Below the pieces are notes generated by a model, which saw nothing but the letters and a program-made list of their open reading frames with translations, was not told the origin of the DNA and ran no database searches. A stretch of 12,620 bases of DNA, taken from positions 1-12,620 of the forward strand of contig JAUYDP010000444.1 in assembly GCA_030691805.1 (NCBI GenBank), given 5' to 3'. Position 1 is the stretch's first letter. The number at the start of each line of letters is the position of its first letter. Both the position numbers and the translations under genes were made by a program. The stretch is from Dehalococcoidia bacterium (lineage in GTDB: Bacteria > Chloroflexota > Dehalococcoidia > JAUYDP01). Shown here piece after piece: positions 1 to 7,497 of this stretch.

Positions 1-223
1 ATCCAACCGTGATCCGCGGCGCCGACCGGCCCTGGAAAGGGCCTGCTATCCAACAACACGAAGGCAAGGGACCCGGATAGGCGGGGCTTTCCAGCCCCGC
101 CGGAAGCGATCACGGTTAAGTGGGGTCGTACCCCTACCGGCCGGTGCCCACAATTATTGCCCATAGTCCGGAACATGGAAAGACAGACGCTGAGATAACT
201 GCATAGAGGGCTAGGAGGAGACA
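1..223 (+). other. Non-coding leader region with a possible branched RNA fold
   Basis: No gene is visible here. Four helices can be read directly: an outer 10-bp pair (AACCGTGATC at 5-14 with GATCACGGTT at 108-117), a 6-bp hairpin at 28-43 (GGCCCT/AGGGCC) closed by a GGAA loop of the GNRA type, a 6-bp pair at 46-51 with 75-80 (CTATCC/GGATAG), and an 8-bp hairpin at 81-88 with 93-100 (GCGGGGCT/AGCCCCGC). Together they form a closed multibranch junction. A further small hairpin lies at 122-134 (GGGGT/ACCCC). The region ends in a strong Shine-Dalgarno (AGGAGG, 213-218) for the first gene. I could not match it to a riboswitch class I know. It could be a structured leader, the end of an upstream transcript, or an intergenic palindromic repeat. 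Confidence 0.35.
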
Positions 224-1834
224 ATGGTCAAGTACGACATCATAATCATTGGGGCCGGGCCCAATGGGCTGACCGCGGGGGCCTATCTGGCTAAGCAAGG
301 GCTGAAGGTGCTGATCCTGGAACGGAAGCTGGAGGCTGGTGGTGGACTGGCCACCGAAGAGGTGACGCTACCGGGCTTTTTGCACAACACCCACTCCATA
401 TACCATATGATGGTAGACTATGCGCCTGCCTACAAGGACCTGGCGCTGGACAATAGCCACTACAAAGTTCGGTACGTTTATCCTTCCCTCCAGTTCGCCC
501 TACCTTTACGGGATAGTAGAGCAGTCTGTCTCTACACCGATGTAGAGCAGACCTGCAAGTCCCTGGCGCAGTTCTCAAAGCATGATGCTGACTCCTACCG
601 GGATATGCACCGACGCTTCAAGGAGTACATGGAAGCCTTCCTGGCCCCGGCTACCTACGTTCCCCCCATATCGGCACTGGAGCAGGCGGCCAAGCTGGAC
701 GATAGTGAACTAGGAAGGGAGATAACCGCTTACTCTGAGAAAAGCCCCAAGCAGATAGTAGACGAGCTCTTCGAGGACGAGCATGTTAGAACCCTGATGC
801 TCTATACGGCCTGCCATTGGGGCCTGGAGTACGATATAGAAGGCGTGGGCTACCTGGCCGTGCTCTACCTAAACCGGGCAACCAACTACCGGCTATGTGT
901 GGGCGGCTCTCACATGCTGTCCCAGGGGCTTAATAAAGTGCTGATCGAGAATGGCGGCATGGTATGGGGCAGCCAGCGTATCAAGCGTATCCTGGTCGAG
1001 GGAGGGGTAGCCAGGGGAGTAGAGTTGGAGGACGGCAGGATGGTGGAGGCGGGGAAGGCGATCATCAGCACCATAGATCCTCACCAGACCTTTCTCAAAT
1101 TGGTGGGCGAGGACAAGCTAGAAAATGACTTCGTGGACCGCCTAAACGATTGGAAATGGGAAAGCTGGAGCCTCTTTGAGGCCCATCTGGCGCTGGAGGC
1201 GGCGCCCCAGTTCACTCATCCGGAGACGGCGGGGGCATTCGTCCACGTGATGGGATATGAGACTACCCAGGACTTGATTAACCACTGGGACGCGATAAAA
1301 AGGGGAGAGCTGGTGGCAGGGGCGGGCTTCAACGCCTGCTTCCCCAGCATCCATGACCCCAGCCAGGCCCCACCGGGGAAGTATACCGCCCTGATATCCC
1401 AGATGGCTCCCTACAACCTTAAAGAGGGGACGCAGAAGTGGTACGGCCTCAAGTTCAAGGAGGAGCAAGCGGAACGCTGCCTGGATGTCATGCAGCGCTA
1501 TATTCCGAACGTAAGGGATGCCTTGCTCTGGAAGTCCATGACTACACCCCTGGACATACAGAACAAGTTCCTGGATATGGTACAGGGTTCTATCAAGCAG
1601 GGGGCCTACCACCCCTTCCAGATGGGTTACTTGCGTCCCAACGAGCAATGTTCCCAGAACCGGACGCCGATCAAAAACCTCTACCTGGGCGGGGCAAGCT
1701 GTCACCCTGGAGGCCTCGTCCTCCTTGGACCGGGCTATGTAGCGGCCGGTAGTGTGGTGGAGGACCTTGGCCAGGAGAGGTGGTGGAAGGAGCCAGAAAC
1801 CGTGACCGTGGCCCGCCAGGCGGGCCTCCTCTAG
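224..1834 (+). CDS. Phytoene dehydrogenase-like FAD-dependent oxidoreductase (COG1233 type)
   Basis: This 536-residue protein is a two-dinucleotide-binding-domain flavoprotein of the phytoene desaturase/amine oxidase superfamily. The N-terminus carries the FAD Rossmann signature: a hydrophobic beta strand, then GAGPNG at about residues 10-15, and the ribose-binding acidic residue E33 at the end of the second strand, followed by a Gly-rich turn (39-41). The C-terminal FAD motif is at about 485-508 (NLYLGGAS...GGLVLLGPGYVAA). Length fits the family, whose members oxidise or isomerise carotenoids and many other lipophilic substrates. No carotenoid genes (crtB, crtE) are nearby, so the substrate is unknown. 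The ATG start at 224 is set by AGGAGG five bases upstream. The stop is 9 bp before the next gene, suggesting co-transcription with the alcohol dehydrogenase. No membrane segment or signal peptide is evident. Confidence 0.88.
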   Translation: MVKYDIIIIGAGPNGLTAGAYLAKQGLKVLILERKLEAGGGLATEEVTLPGFLHNTHSIYHMMVDYAPAYKDLALDNSHYKVRYVYPSLQFALPLRDSRAVCLYTDVEQTCKSLAQFSKHDADSYRDMHRRFKEYMEAFLAPATYVPPISALEQAAKLDDSELGREITAYSEKSPKQIVDELFEDEHVRTLMLYTACHWGLEYDIEGVGYLAVLYLNRATNYRLCVGGSHMLSQGLNKVLIENGGMVWGSQRIKRILVEGGVARGVELEDGRMVEAGKAIISTIDPHQTFLKLVGEDKLENDFVDRLNDWKWESWSLFEAHLALEAAPQFTHPETAGAFVHVMGYETTQDLINHWDAIKRGELVAGAGFNACFPSIHDPSQAPPGKYTALISQMAPYNLKEGTQKWYGLKFKEEQAERCLDVMQRYIPNVRDALLWKSMTTPLDIQNKFLDMVQGSIKQGAYHPFQMGYLRPNEQCSQNRTPIKNLYLGGASCHPGGLVLLGPGYVAAGSVVEDLGQERWWKEPETVTVARQAGLL

Positions 1835-1843
1835 GCGGTTACT

Positions 1844-3010
1844 GTGGAAGCGAATGTATTTTCCTTTATGTGCAAGACCAAGGTCGTGCACGGGCCGGGG
1901 AGTGTGGCCCTGGTGGGCGAGGAGGCGGCCCGCTTGGGCGTCCACCGTGCCCTGCTGGTTACCGACCGGGGCATCCTAAAAGCGGGGCTTTTGCAAATGG
2001 TTTGGGAGTCGCTGGCTGCCCACAATGTGGCCTGGGAGGTATTCGACCAGGTCGAAGAAGACGCAGAAGTAGAGACCATGCATTTGGGGGCCTTGCGGGC
2101 CAGGGAAACGGGATGCGACGGGGTGATCGTGGTTGGGGGCGGAAGCCCTATCTGCGCTGGCAAGGGAATCGCGCTTGAGGCTACTAACGGCAAGAAGGTG
2201 AGAGAATTCGAGGGCCGGAACCAATACCGGGTCCCGCCCTTGCCGGTAGTCTGCATATCTACCACGGCCGGGTCTGGCAGCGACGTTTCGGCAGCATTCG
2301 TGGTACACGATGCTGCCCAAGAGCGGGTTTACGCCGTGGGCGGCGACCACGTCCAGCCTCCTGTATCAATCCTGGACCCGCTATTACTGCGTACCTGCCC
2401 TCCTCTGCAGATGGTGCTTTCGGGGTTAGACGCTCTGACCCATGCGGTGGAGGCCCTTTGGACTAAGAAAGGCACCCCCCTTACAGATGCTATTGCTTAT
2501 GAAGCCATCCGGCTCATCGCGGGCAACCTGAAGCGGGCCGCCTTCACCGATGATCTGGAGTCCAAAAACTACCAGTTACTGGCCAGTACTATGGCCAACA
2601 TGGCTTGCGGCAATGCCAGCCTGGGGTTGGTGCACGGCATGACCATGTATTATCGCCTTAAGCTACCCCACGGATATCAGAACGGTGTCCTTCTGCCCTA
2701 TGTTATGGAATTCAACCTCCCCGCCTGCGAGGAGAATCTGGCACGAATGGCCGTGGTGCTGGGTGAGCCGTCCGGCGGCAAAAGCCCCCGCCAACTGGCC
2801 AGAGACGCCCTGCGCCATTTGAAGGAGCTATATTTGGATCTGGGCTTTCCGCAGAAGTTCGACCAGAATGAGTTCCTGGCTCAGGAAATTCCCCAGATGG
2901 TGGAAACGGCCCTGGGGAACGGGTTCATCCAGGATAATATCCGGAAGTCCACGGAGAAAGACCTGACGGCATTGTACGAAGCCTCCCTTAGGGGATGGGA
3001 CCTGGACTAA
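1844..3010 (+). CDS. Iron-containing alcohol dehydrogenase family protein with altered motifs
   Basis: This 388-residue protein belongs to the group III (Fe-ADH, FucO-like) dehydrogenases, which interconvert alcohols and aldehydes or ketones with NAD(P). The nucleotide-binding turn is GGGSPICAGK at 98-107, and TTAGSGSD follows. The metal ligands expected from FucO are present: D196 and H200 in GLDALTHAVEA, H264 in GLVHGM and H276 in LPHGYQN. Two departures stand out. The Asp normally found in GGGSPxD is Cys104, and the second His after the LVHG motif (family form HGMAHPLG) is replaced by Met-Tyr-Tyr, with a loop two residues shorter than in FucO. Substrate and perhaps metal or cofactor preference may therefore differ. 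The start is a GTG, 9 bp after the preceding stop, with a weak AGGCGG ribosome site; N-terminal similarity to the family supports it. It likely shares a transcript with the upstream FAD enzyme. Confidence 0.88.
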   Translation: MEANVFSFMCKTKVVHGPGSVALVGEEAARLGVHRALLVTDRGILKAGLLQMVWESLAAHNVAWEVFDQVEEDAEVETMHLGALRARETGCDGVIVVGGGSPICAGKGIALEATNGKKVREFEGRNQYRVPPLPVVCISTTAGSGSDVSAAFVVHDAAQERVYAVGGDHVQPPVSILDPLLLRTCPPLQMVLSGLDALTHAVEALWTKKGTPLTDAIAYEAIRLIAGNLKRAAFTDDLESKNYQLLASTMANMACGNASLGLVHGMTMYYRLKLPHGYQNGVLLPYVMEFNLPACEENLARMAVVLGEPSGGKSPRQLARDALRHLKELYLDLGFPQKFDQNEFLAQEIPQMVETALGNGFIQDNIRKSTEKDLTALYEASLRGWDLD

Positions 3011-3049
3011 TGGTCTGTTACGGTCCTTCTGATTCGTTTACTGTCTTAC

Positions 3050-3069
3050 GGGCGCACGGCCGTGCGCCC
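3050..3069. repeat. Perfect 20-bp GC-rich palindrome
   Basis: The sequence GGGCGCACGG followed directly by its reverse complement forms a perfect palindrome 40 bp after the alcohol dehydrogenase stop. It is followed by CTACC and not by a T tract, so it is not a classical intrinsic terminator. It resembles short palindromic intergenic repeats and shares a CGCCC(C)TAC right border with the element at 5569-5596. It could still act as a transcription boundary or mRNA 3' end stabiliser. Confidence 0.6.
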
Positions 3070-3103
3070 CTACCCGGCCTTCGAATCTTGGTTGACACGC
3101 CAC

Positions 3104-3131
3104 TAACCCCTGGCCCTCCCAGCCAGGGTTA
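3104..3131. repeat. Imperfect inverted repeat upstream of the solute-binding protein
   Basis: TAACCC(C)TGGC at 3104-3114 pairs with GCCAGGGTTA at 3122-3131, giving ten base pairs with one bulged C and a 7-base loop. It sits 65 bp upstream of the lipoprotein start in the 185-bp gap between the redox pair and the ABC importer. It could be an operator or an mRNA leader hairpin. There is no T run after it, so termination is not supported. Confidence 0.4.
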
Positions 3132-3195
3132 AGATAGTCGAATAGTCGGCCCACGGTTGTAAAAGTGTAAAATGCGAGGACAAGAGGAGGACAAG

Positions 3196-4401
3196 ATGAA
3201 CGGTATTGGTAAAATGGCAGTGGCTCTGCTAGTTCTGGTAGCGGTGGCCCTGGCGGCCTGCGCTCCCGCGGCGACCCCCACGCCCGCCCCTACCAAGGCC
3301 CCGGCGGCGGCCGCGGCCACACCTACCGCGGCGCCCAAGCCTGCCGCGGCTGCCACTGAGGCGCCCAAGCCCCCGGCGGCTACCCCCGCCCCTTCGGCCA
3401 AGGAGGTCATGGATGCCTTAGTGGCCGCCGCCAAGAAAGAGGGGAAGGTCACGGTCTACACCTCAGCCATGGCTCCGGACACCACACGTGCATTGAGCGA
3501 TGCCTTCAAGGCCGCCTACGGTATCACGGCCGAGTGGGTGGTAACCAGGGGCGCGGAGAGTCTGGAGAGGGTGAAGACCGAACAGGCCACCAAGGCCTAC
3601 GTGGCCGACGTCATCTTCGCTGGGCCGGGGGTCTGGCCGGGCTTCAAGGAGGGCAAGTTCGTCGTGCCCGTAGACCTACCGGTGGCCGCCGAGACTGGGG
3701 TTTGGCGCCTGGCGCCCTACGACTTCGACTCCAAGGACAAGATAATCATCATGGGAAACACCCTGGCCAGTCCTGGGGGCTTCAGCATGGCCATCAACAC
3801 CAAATTGGTGCCCCCGGACAAGGAGCCCAAGTCCTGGCTGGATATCCTGGACCCCTACTGGAAGGGCAAGATGATCATGGATGATCCCACCGTGCCGGGG
3901 CCAGGCTCGGACCTGTTTACAATTTGGCGGGCCAAGGGAGTCGTGCCCAAAGACTTCTTCGACAAACTGTCAACCCAGAACGTCAAGATCTTCCGCGGAT
4001 ATGCTGAGCAAGCGGATATGGTGGCCAAGGGGGAGTTTGCCCTGGGCATAGTGGCGTACAACCTGTACGCCGTCCCCCACATCCAGGCAGGGCTGCCCAT
4101 CAAGATACTCTGGCCGAAAGAGGGGATTTATACCCCGCCGCTGGCCCTGATGCAGGTGGTCAATGCCCCCCATCCCAACGCGGGGAAGCTGCTCATGAAC
4201 TGGCTGCTGACCAAGGATGCTCAGACCGTCATGCACCAGTCGGAGAAGAGCCTCCCTCTGCGGACCGATGTGCCGGACTACACCCTGGACGTCTTGAAGA
4301 TCCCGGCTGGCGTGACCACCGTCAAGCAGAACTACGATGAGATACTGCTGACGGTGAAGGAGCTGGAGCAAGGCCTGGCTGCGAAGCTCTTCAAGAAATA
4401 G
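3196..4401 (+). CDS. ABC transporter solute-binding lipoprotein (AfuA/FbpA-like family)
   Basis: The 401-residue precursor is a lipid-anchored periplasmic-type binding protein that captures the ligand for the importer encoded next. Residues 1-22 form a lipoprotein signal peptide: a charged start, a hydrophobic core and a LAAC lipobox with Cys22 as the lipidated residue. Residues 23 to about 70 are a low-complexity Ala/Pro/Thr linker, and the folded domain starts near 80 (VTVYTSAM at about 85). Overall pattern fits COG1840-type extracellular solute-binding proteins, often annotated as Fe3+ binders. The adjacent Tyr pair that binds iron in FbpA is not seen; the matching region reads AYNLY, with Y288 and Y291 separated, so the ligand may be something other than free Fe3+. 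ATG 3196 is chosen over an in-frame ATG at 3172 because AGGAGG (3185-3190) lies five bases upstream and this start gives a proper signal peptide. Confidence 0.88.
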   Translation: MNGIGKMAVALLVLVAVALAACAPAATPTPAPTKAPAAAAATPTAAPKPAAAATEAPKPPAATPAPSAKEVMDALVAAAKKEGKVTVYTSAMAPDTTRALSDAFKAAYGITAEWVVTRGAESLERVKTEQATKAYVADVIFAGPGVWPGFKEGKFVVPVDLPVAAETGVWRLAPYDFDSKDKIIIMGNTLASPGGFSMAINTKLVPPDKEPKSWLDILDPYWKGKMIMDDPTVPGPGSDLFTIWRAKGVVPKDFFDKLSTQNVKIFRGYAEQADMVAKGEFALGIVAYNLYAVPHIQAGLPIKILWPKEGIYTPPLALMQVVNAPHPNAGKLLMNWLLTKDAQTVMHQSEKSLPLRTDVPDYTLDVLKIPAGVTTVKQNYDEILLTVKELEQGLAAKLFKK

Positions 4402-4453
4402 TTGGGGGCCGGCGGACCAACATAGGGCTCGTTCGGCTGGGAGAAGGGAATCC

Positions 4454-5551
4454 ATGGTCAAGGTAGAGGGCCTGGTCAAGCATTTCCAGGGCCACAGGGG
4501 AGACGTCCAGGCGGTTAACGGCGTCAGCTTCGAGGTCCCGGAGGGGAGCTTCTTCACCCTATTGGGACCCAGCGGCTGCGGGAAGAGCACCACCCTGCGC
4601 TGTCTGGCCGGCCTGGAGGACCCCGAAGACGGGGATATCTACATAGGGGAGAGGCTGGTCTACTCCAGGCGGCAGGGTCGTTCGGTTTCCGCTCACGACC
4701 GGGGCGTTGGGATGGTCTTCCAGTCATACGCCATCTGGCCGCATATGACGGTCTTCGAGAACGTGGCCTTCCCGTTACGGGCTGGCAAGAAGCGATATTC
4801 CGCCGCCAGCATACATGAGAAGGTAAAGCGGTCACTGGAGCAAGTAAAGCTGGGCGGTCTTGAGGACCGCCCAGCCCCCTACCTTAGCGGGGGCCAGCAA
4901 CAGAGGCTAGCCGTGGCCAGAGCACTGGTGGCGGAGCCAAAGGTCCTCCTTCTCGATGAGCCCTTAAGCAACCTGGATGCCAGGCTGCGGGAGCATATGC
5001 GCCTGGAGCTGAGGGAGTTACAGCGGCGCCTGAATATAACCGCGATCTATGTCACTCATGACCAGGTGGAGGCACTGGCTCTTTCCGACGCCATCGCGGT
5101 CATGAATCAAGGGCAGATCGTACAGTTGGGCTCGCCCGCAGAGATCTATTCCAGCCCCAGAAACAGCTTTGTCGCCGACTTCTTTGGGTGGGGTAACATC
5201 ATCGAAGCAGAAATATGTGAAGCGACGGCAGGGGGTCTCACCCTCGTCGCTACCTCCCAGGGGAACGTACAATGCTCCGTGCCTGATGGTTGGCGGCAGG
5301 GTGACAAGGTTCTTCTGGCGGCTAGGCCGGAAAACGTCCAGGTATTTCGGCCCCCAGCCCCGGATGAGGATAACCTCTGGGAAGGAGAGGTCCAGGCAGC
5401 AGCCTTTTTGGGCGATTCCCTAGACTGCCAGGTGGTCGTGGCTGGGCAGACGATACGCGTCAGAGCCCACCCCTCTCTAGGTCTTCGGCTGGGAGAGAAA
5501 GTGCATCTGCGTATTCCCCCTGAGTCGTGGGCCGTGCTGCCCCATCCATAG
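4454..5551 (+). CDS. ABC transporter ATP-binding protein (FbpC/PotA-like)
   Basis: This 365-residue protein is the ATPase that powers uptake by the neighbouring permease. All catalytic elements are intact: Walker A GPSGCGKST at 38-46, a Q-loop in MVFQSYAIWPHMT, the ABC signature LSGGQQQR from residue 144, Walker B VLLLDEP with D168-E169, the D-loop SNLDAR, and the switch His202 in VTHDQ. Beyond residue 240 a beta-rich tail of the TOBE type (around 285-360) is present, as in CUT1/Fe3+/polyamine importer ATPases, where it can bind regulators. The ATG is preceded by GAAGGGA with about five bases of spacing. It lies 52 bp after the binding-protein gene and 125 bp before the permease, so the three are best read as one importer operon (binding protein, ATPase, permease). 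Confidence 0.93.
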   Translation: MVKVEGLVKHFQGHRGDVQAVNGVSFEVPEGSFFTLLGPSGCGKSTTLRCLAGLEDPEDGDIYIGERLVYSRRQGRSVSAHDRGVGMVFQSYAIWPHMTVFENVAFPLRAGKKRYSAASIHEKVKRSLEQVKLGGLEDRPAPYLSGGQQQRLAVARALVAEPKVLLLDEPLSNLDARLREHMRLELRELQRRLNITAIYVTHDQVEALALSDAIAVMNQGQIVQLGSPAEIYSSPRNSFVADFFGWGNIIEAEICEATAGGLTLVATSQGNVQCSVPDGWRQGDKVLLAARPENVQVFRPPAPDEDNLWEGEVQAAAFLGDSLDCQVVVAGQTIRVRAHPSLGLRLGEKVHLRIPPESWAVLPHP

Positions 5552-5568
5552 CCAACCTTTTGCTATAC

Positions 5569-5596
5569 GTAGGGGCGGGTTTCAAACCCGCCCTAC
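5569..5596. repeat. Palindromic intergenic element (GTAG...CTAC borders)
   Basis: GGGCGGGTTT (5573-5582) and AAACCCGCCC (5584-5593) form a 10-bp perfect inverted repeat around a single C. The borders GTAG and CTAC extend the symmetry apart from one extra G on the left. It sits 17 bp after the ATPase stop inside the transporter operon. There is no T tract. The form suggests a dispersed short palindromic repeat; it resembles the 3050-3069 element in GC content and right border. Confidence 0.6.
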
Positions 5597-5602
5597 ACCA
5601 CC

Positions 5603-5645
5603 GGCCTGCGGCGTTTCCGCTCCCCAGTGACCCTGGCCGCAGGCC
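5603..5645. repeat. 10-bp inverted repeat between ATPase and permease genes
   Basis: GGCCTGCGGC at 5603-5612 is perfectly complementary to GCCGCAGGCC at 5636-5645, with a 23-base loop. It lies directly after the palindrome at 5569-5596 and 31 bp before the permease start. In RNA it would be a stable stem ahead of a gene with a weak ribosome site, so it might tune permease expression relative to the ATPase. That role is inference. Confidence 0.5.
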
Positions 5646-5676
5646 CTTGGGCATAGACCATAGGACGGCGTAAACT

Positions 5677-7419
5677 GTGGCCCAATCGGTACTACCAGTT
5701 GAACGCGCCACCAAGCGGCTGAGCCTGCCCCGGCTCGGCGGGGTGACCGCGCCAGCCACTGCTTTGGTGCTCCTGCTGGCGTTCCTGACGGTCTTTCCCT
5801 TGTCCATGATCCTGTATGGCAGTTTCGTTCAGGGGGGGCCACTTGCCAGGCCGGTGGTCCTGACCCTCCAGGGCTATCTCTCGACTTACACGGAACTTAG
5901 CTCGTACGCGCTCTTCGGGACCACCCTCTGGTTAACCGCCGTCCGAACCGCTCTAGTTATGGCGCTGGCGGTTTTCTTCTCCTGGGTAGTGGCTCGCACA
6001 GACACGCCTCTAAAACGTGTCCTTGAGCCATTAATGTGGCTGGTCTTCTTCATTCCTCCCCAATCTATGATATTCGCCTGGATTATTCTCCTCGCCCCAA
6101 AGACGGGGCTTATTAACGTGGCCTTGATGAACCTGCTGCGCCTGGAAGAACCCCCCTTCAGCATCTACTCTTACGGAGGAATTATATGGGTTTCCGTATT
6201 GCTATGGGCAGCTGTGGCCTTCGTCCTCATGGCCCCGGCCTTTAAGCGAATGGACCGGACCCTGGAGGAGGCCGCACGGATTTGCGGAGTGTCTATCCCC
6301 AAGGTTTTGCTGCGTATTACCCTGCCCCTGCTACGGCCGGCCATCCTTGGTGCTACTATCTTGATCTTTGTGCGACTGATGGGATCCTTTGAGATTGAGT
6401 TGTTCCTGGGGACTCCGGCCAACATCTACGTCTTCAGCACCAAGATCTACGACTACTTGAGCATGTATCCCGCCAATCACCCGGCGGCTATGGCTTTAAG
6501 CGTTGGAGTACAAGTTCTCACCTTTGCCCTGGTTTTTGTCCAGTGGCGGCTTGTAGGAGGCCGGGAGTATACTGTTATCACCGGGCGAGGCTACTCTGCT
6601 TCTTCCGTGAGACTGGGGCCCTGGAAGTATGTCACCCTGGCGGTGATGCTGACCTACATTGCCGTCGCAGTGCTGCTGCCCCTGGCTGCCTTGGTCGTGG
6701 GATCTTTCAGCAAAATCGTAGGTGTCTACCGGGCGGACCTGTTCACCCTCGCCAATTATCAGGATACGTTTCAGAACCCTGCAGTGTGGTCCTCGTTCCA
6801 GAATACCCTTCTTGTTAGTGTAGTGGCAGCAACCGTAGGCATGGTGCTGTATTCCCTCATCAGCTACACGGCTCTCAGAACCCGCTTTGCTGGCCGCTGG
6901 ATACTGGATCTCTTCTCCTGGATTCCTTACGCCGTTCCGGGCATCGTCCTATCCCTGGGATTCCTGTGGGCCTTCGTAGGCTTCTTGCCCTTTGCCCAGG
7001 TTTTATACGGGAGCCTTTACCTCATGATTATGGTATCCATCATACGGGCCCTCCCACTGGGTGTACGTACCATGAACGGCAGCCTTATCCAGATAAGCCG
7101 CGAGCTGGAGGACTCTGCCAAGGTCCACGGCGCCTCCTGGCTCTACACCTTCCGACGGGTTATAGTTCCTCTGGTATCCCCAGCATTCGCCGCCGCCTGG
7201 ATCCTCGTCTTTGTTTTTGTCTGGCGAGAGTTGGAGACCTTCATATTGCTCTACCTCCCTAAGTCCCGCCTGGTGCCGATTACCATGTTCGAGTACTGGC
7301 AGGGTGGCCGAGTTGGAAACGCGGTGGCCATTGGGGTTGTAGCCGTCGCCGTGGCCTTCGCCTGCTCGGTCATCGCCTGGCGGGTGGGCATGGGGAAGGA
7401 GTCAGGGATGGGCCTTTAG
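5677..7419 (+). CDS. ABC transporter permease, fused two-domain (FbpB-like)
   Basis: This 580-residue membrane protein forms the import channel. About twelve hydrophobic segments can be read (roughly 25-50, 78-107, 114-140, 166-188, 222-245, 270-290, 315-341, 371-398, 405-436, 438-460, 505-528, 550-573). It carries two copies of the cytoplasmic EAA loop that docks the ATPase: LEEAARICGVS from residue 196 and ELEDSAKVHGAS from 476. It is thus a tandem fusion of two permease domains, as in FbpB and related Fe3+ or thiamine importers, and no second permease gene is needed. The GTG start is the earliest possible, since a TAA in frame lies six bases before it. The ribosome site is weak (AGGAC, 5662-5666). 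It completes the importer begun at 3196. Confidence 0.92.
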   Translation: MAQSVLPVERATKRLSLPRLGGVTAPATALVLLLAFLTVFPLSMILYGSFVQGGPLARPVVLTLQGYLSTYTELSSYALFGTTLWLTAVRTALVMALAVFFSWVVARTDTPLKRVLEPLMWLVFFIPPQSMIFAWIILLAPKTGLINVALMNLLRLEEPPFSIYSYGGIIWVSVLLWAAVAFVLMAPAFKRMDRTLEEAARICGVSIPKVLLRITLPLLRPAILGATILIFVRLMGSFEIELFLGTPANIYVFSTKIYDYLSMYPANHPAAMALSVGVQVLTFALVFVQWRLVGGREYTVITGRGYSASSVRLGPWKYVTLAVMLTYIAVAVLLPLAALVVGSFSKIVGVYRADLFTLANYQDTFQNPAVWSSFQNTLLVSVVAATVGMVLYSLISYTALRTRFAGRWILDLFSWIPYAVPGIVLSLGFLWAFVGFLPFAQVLYGSLYLMIMVSIIRALPLGVRTMNGSLIQISRELEDSAKVHGASWLYTFRRVIVPLVSPAFAAAWILVFVFVWRELETFILLYLPKSRLVPITMFEYWQGGRVGNAVAIGVVAVAVAFACSVIAWRVGMGKESGMGL

Positions 7420-7497
7420 GTTTTTAATATAACATGGGCAGACCGCTTTGGGAGGCCGCGGGGTTGAGGAGAATTCGGATACAAGGAGAGGATTTGG

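Noticed and set aside
1..117. Known riboswitch (SAM, cobalamin, c-di-GMP, NiCo and others)
   Set aside because: The conserved core strings of those classes that I could recall are not present, so only an unassigned fold is reported.
1142..1945. Minus-strand open frame of 267 codons
   Set aside because: It is antisense to the well-supported FAD oxidoreductase, and its translation shows no domain pattern.
3092..3135. Promoter from the perfect TTGACA at 3092
   Set aside because: No -10-like hexamer occurs 16-18 bases downstream; the first candidate (TAAGAT, 3130) is 32 bases away.
3172..3195. Upstream ATG for the solute-binding protein
   Set aside because: It would place eight charged residues before the signal peptide and has no ribosome site, while ATG 3196 has AGGAGG at five bases.
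7421..7433. Promoter in the AT-rich gap before the nitroreductase
   Set aside because: TATAAC at 7428 resembles a -10 box, but no -35-like hexamer is found at the right distance.
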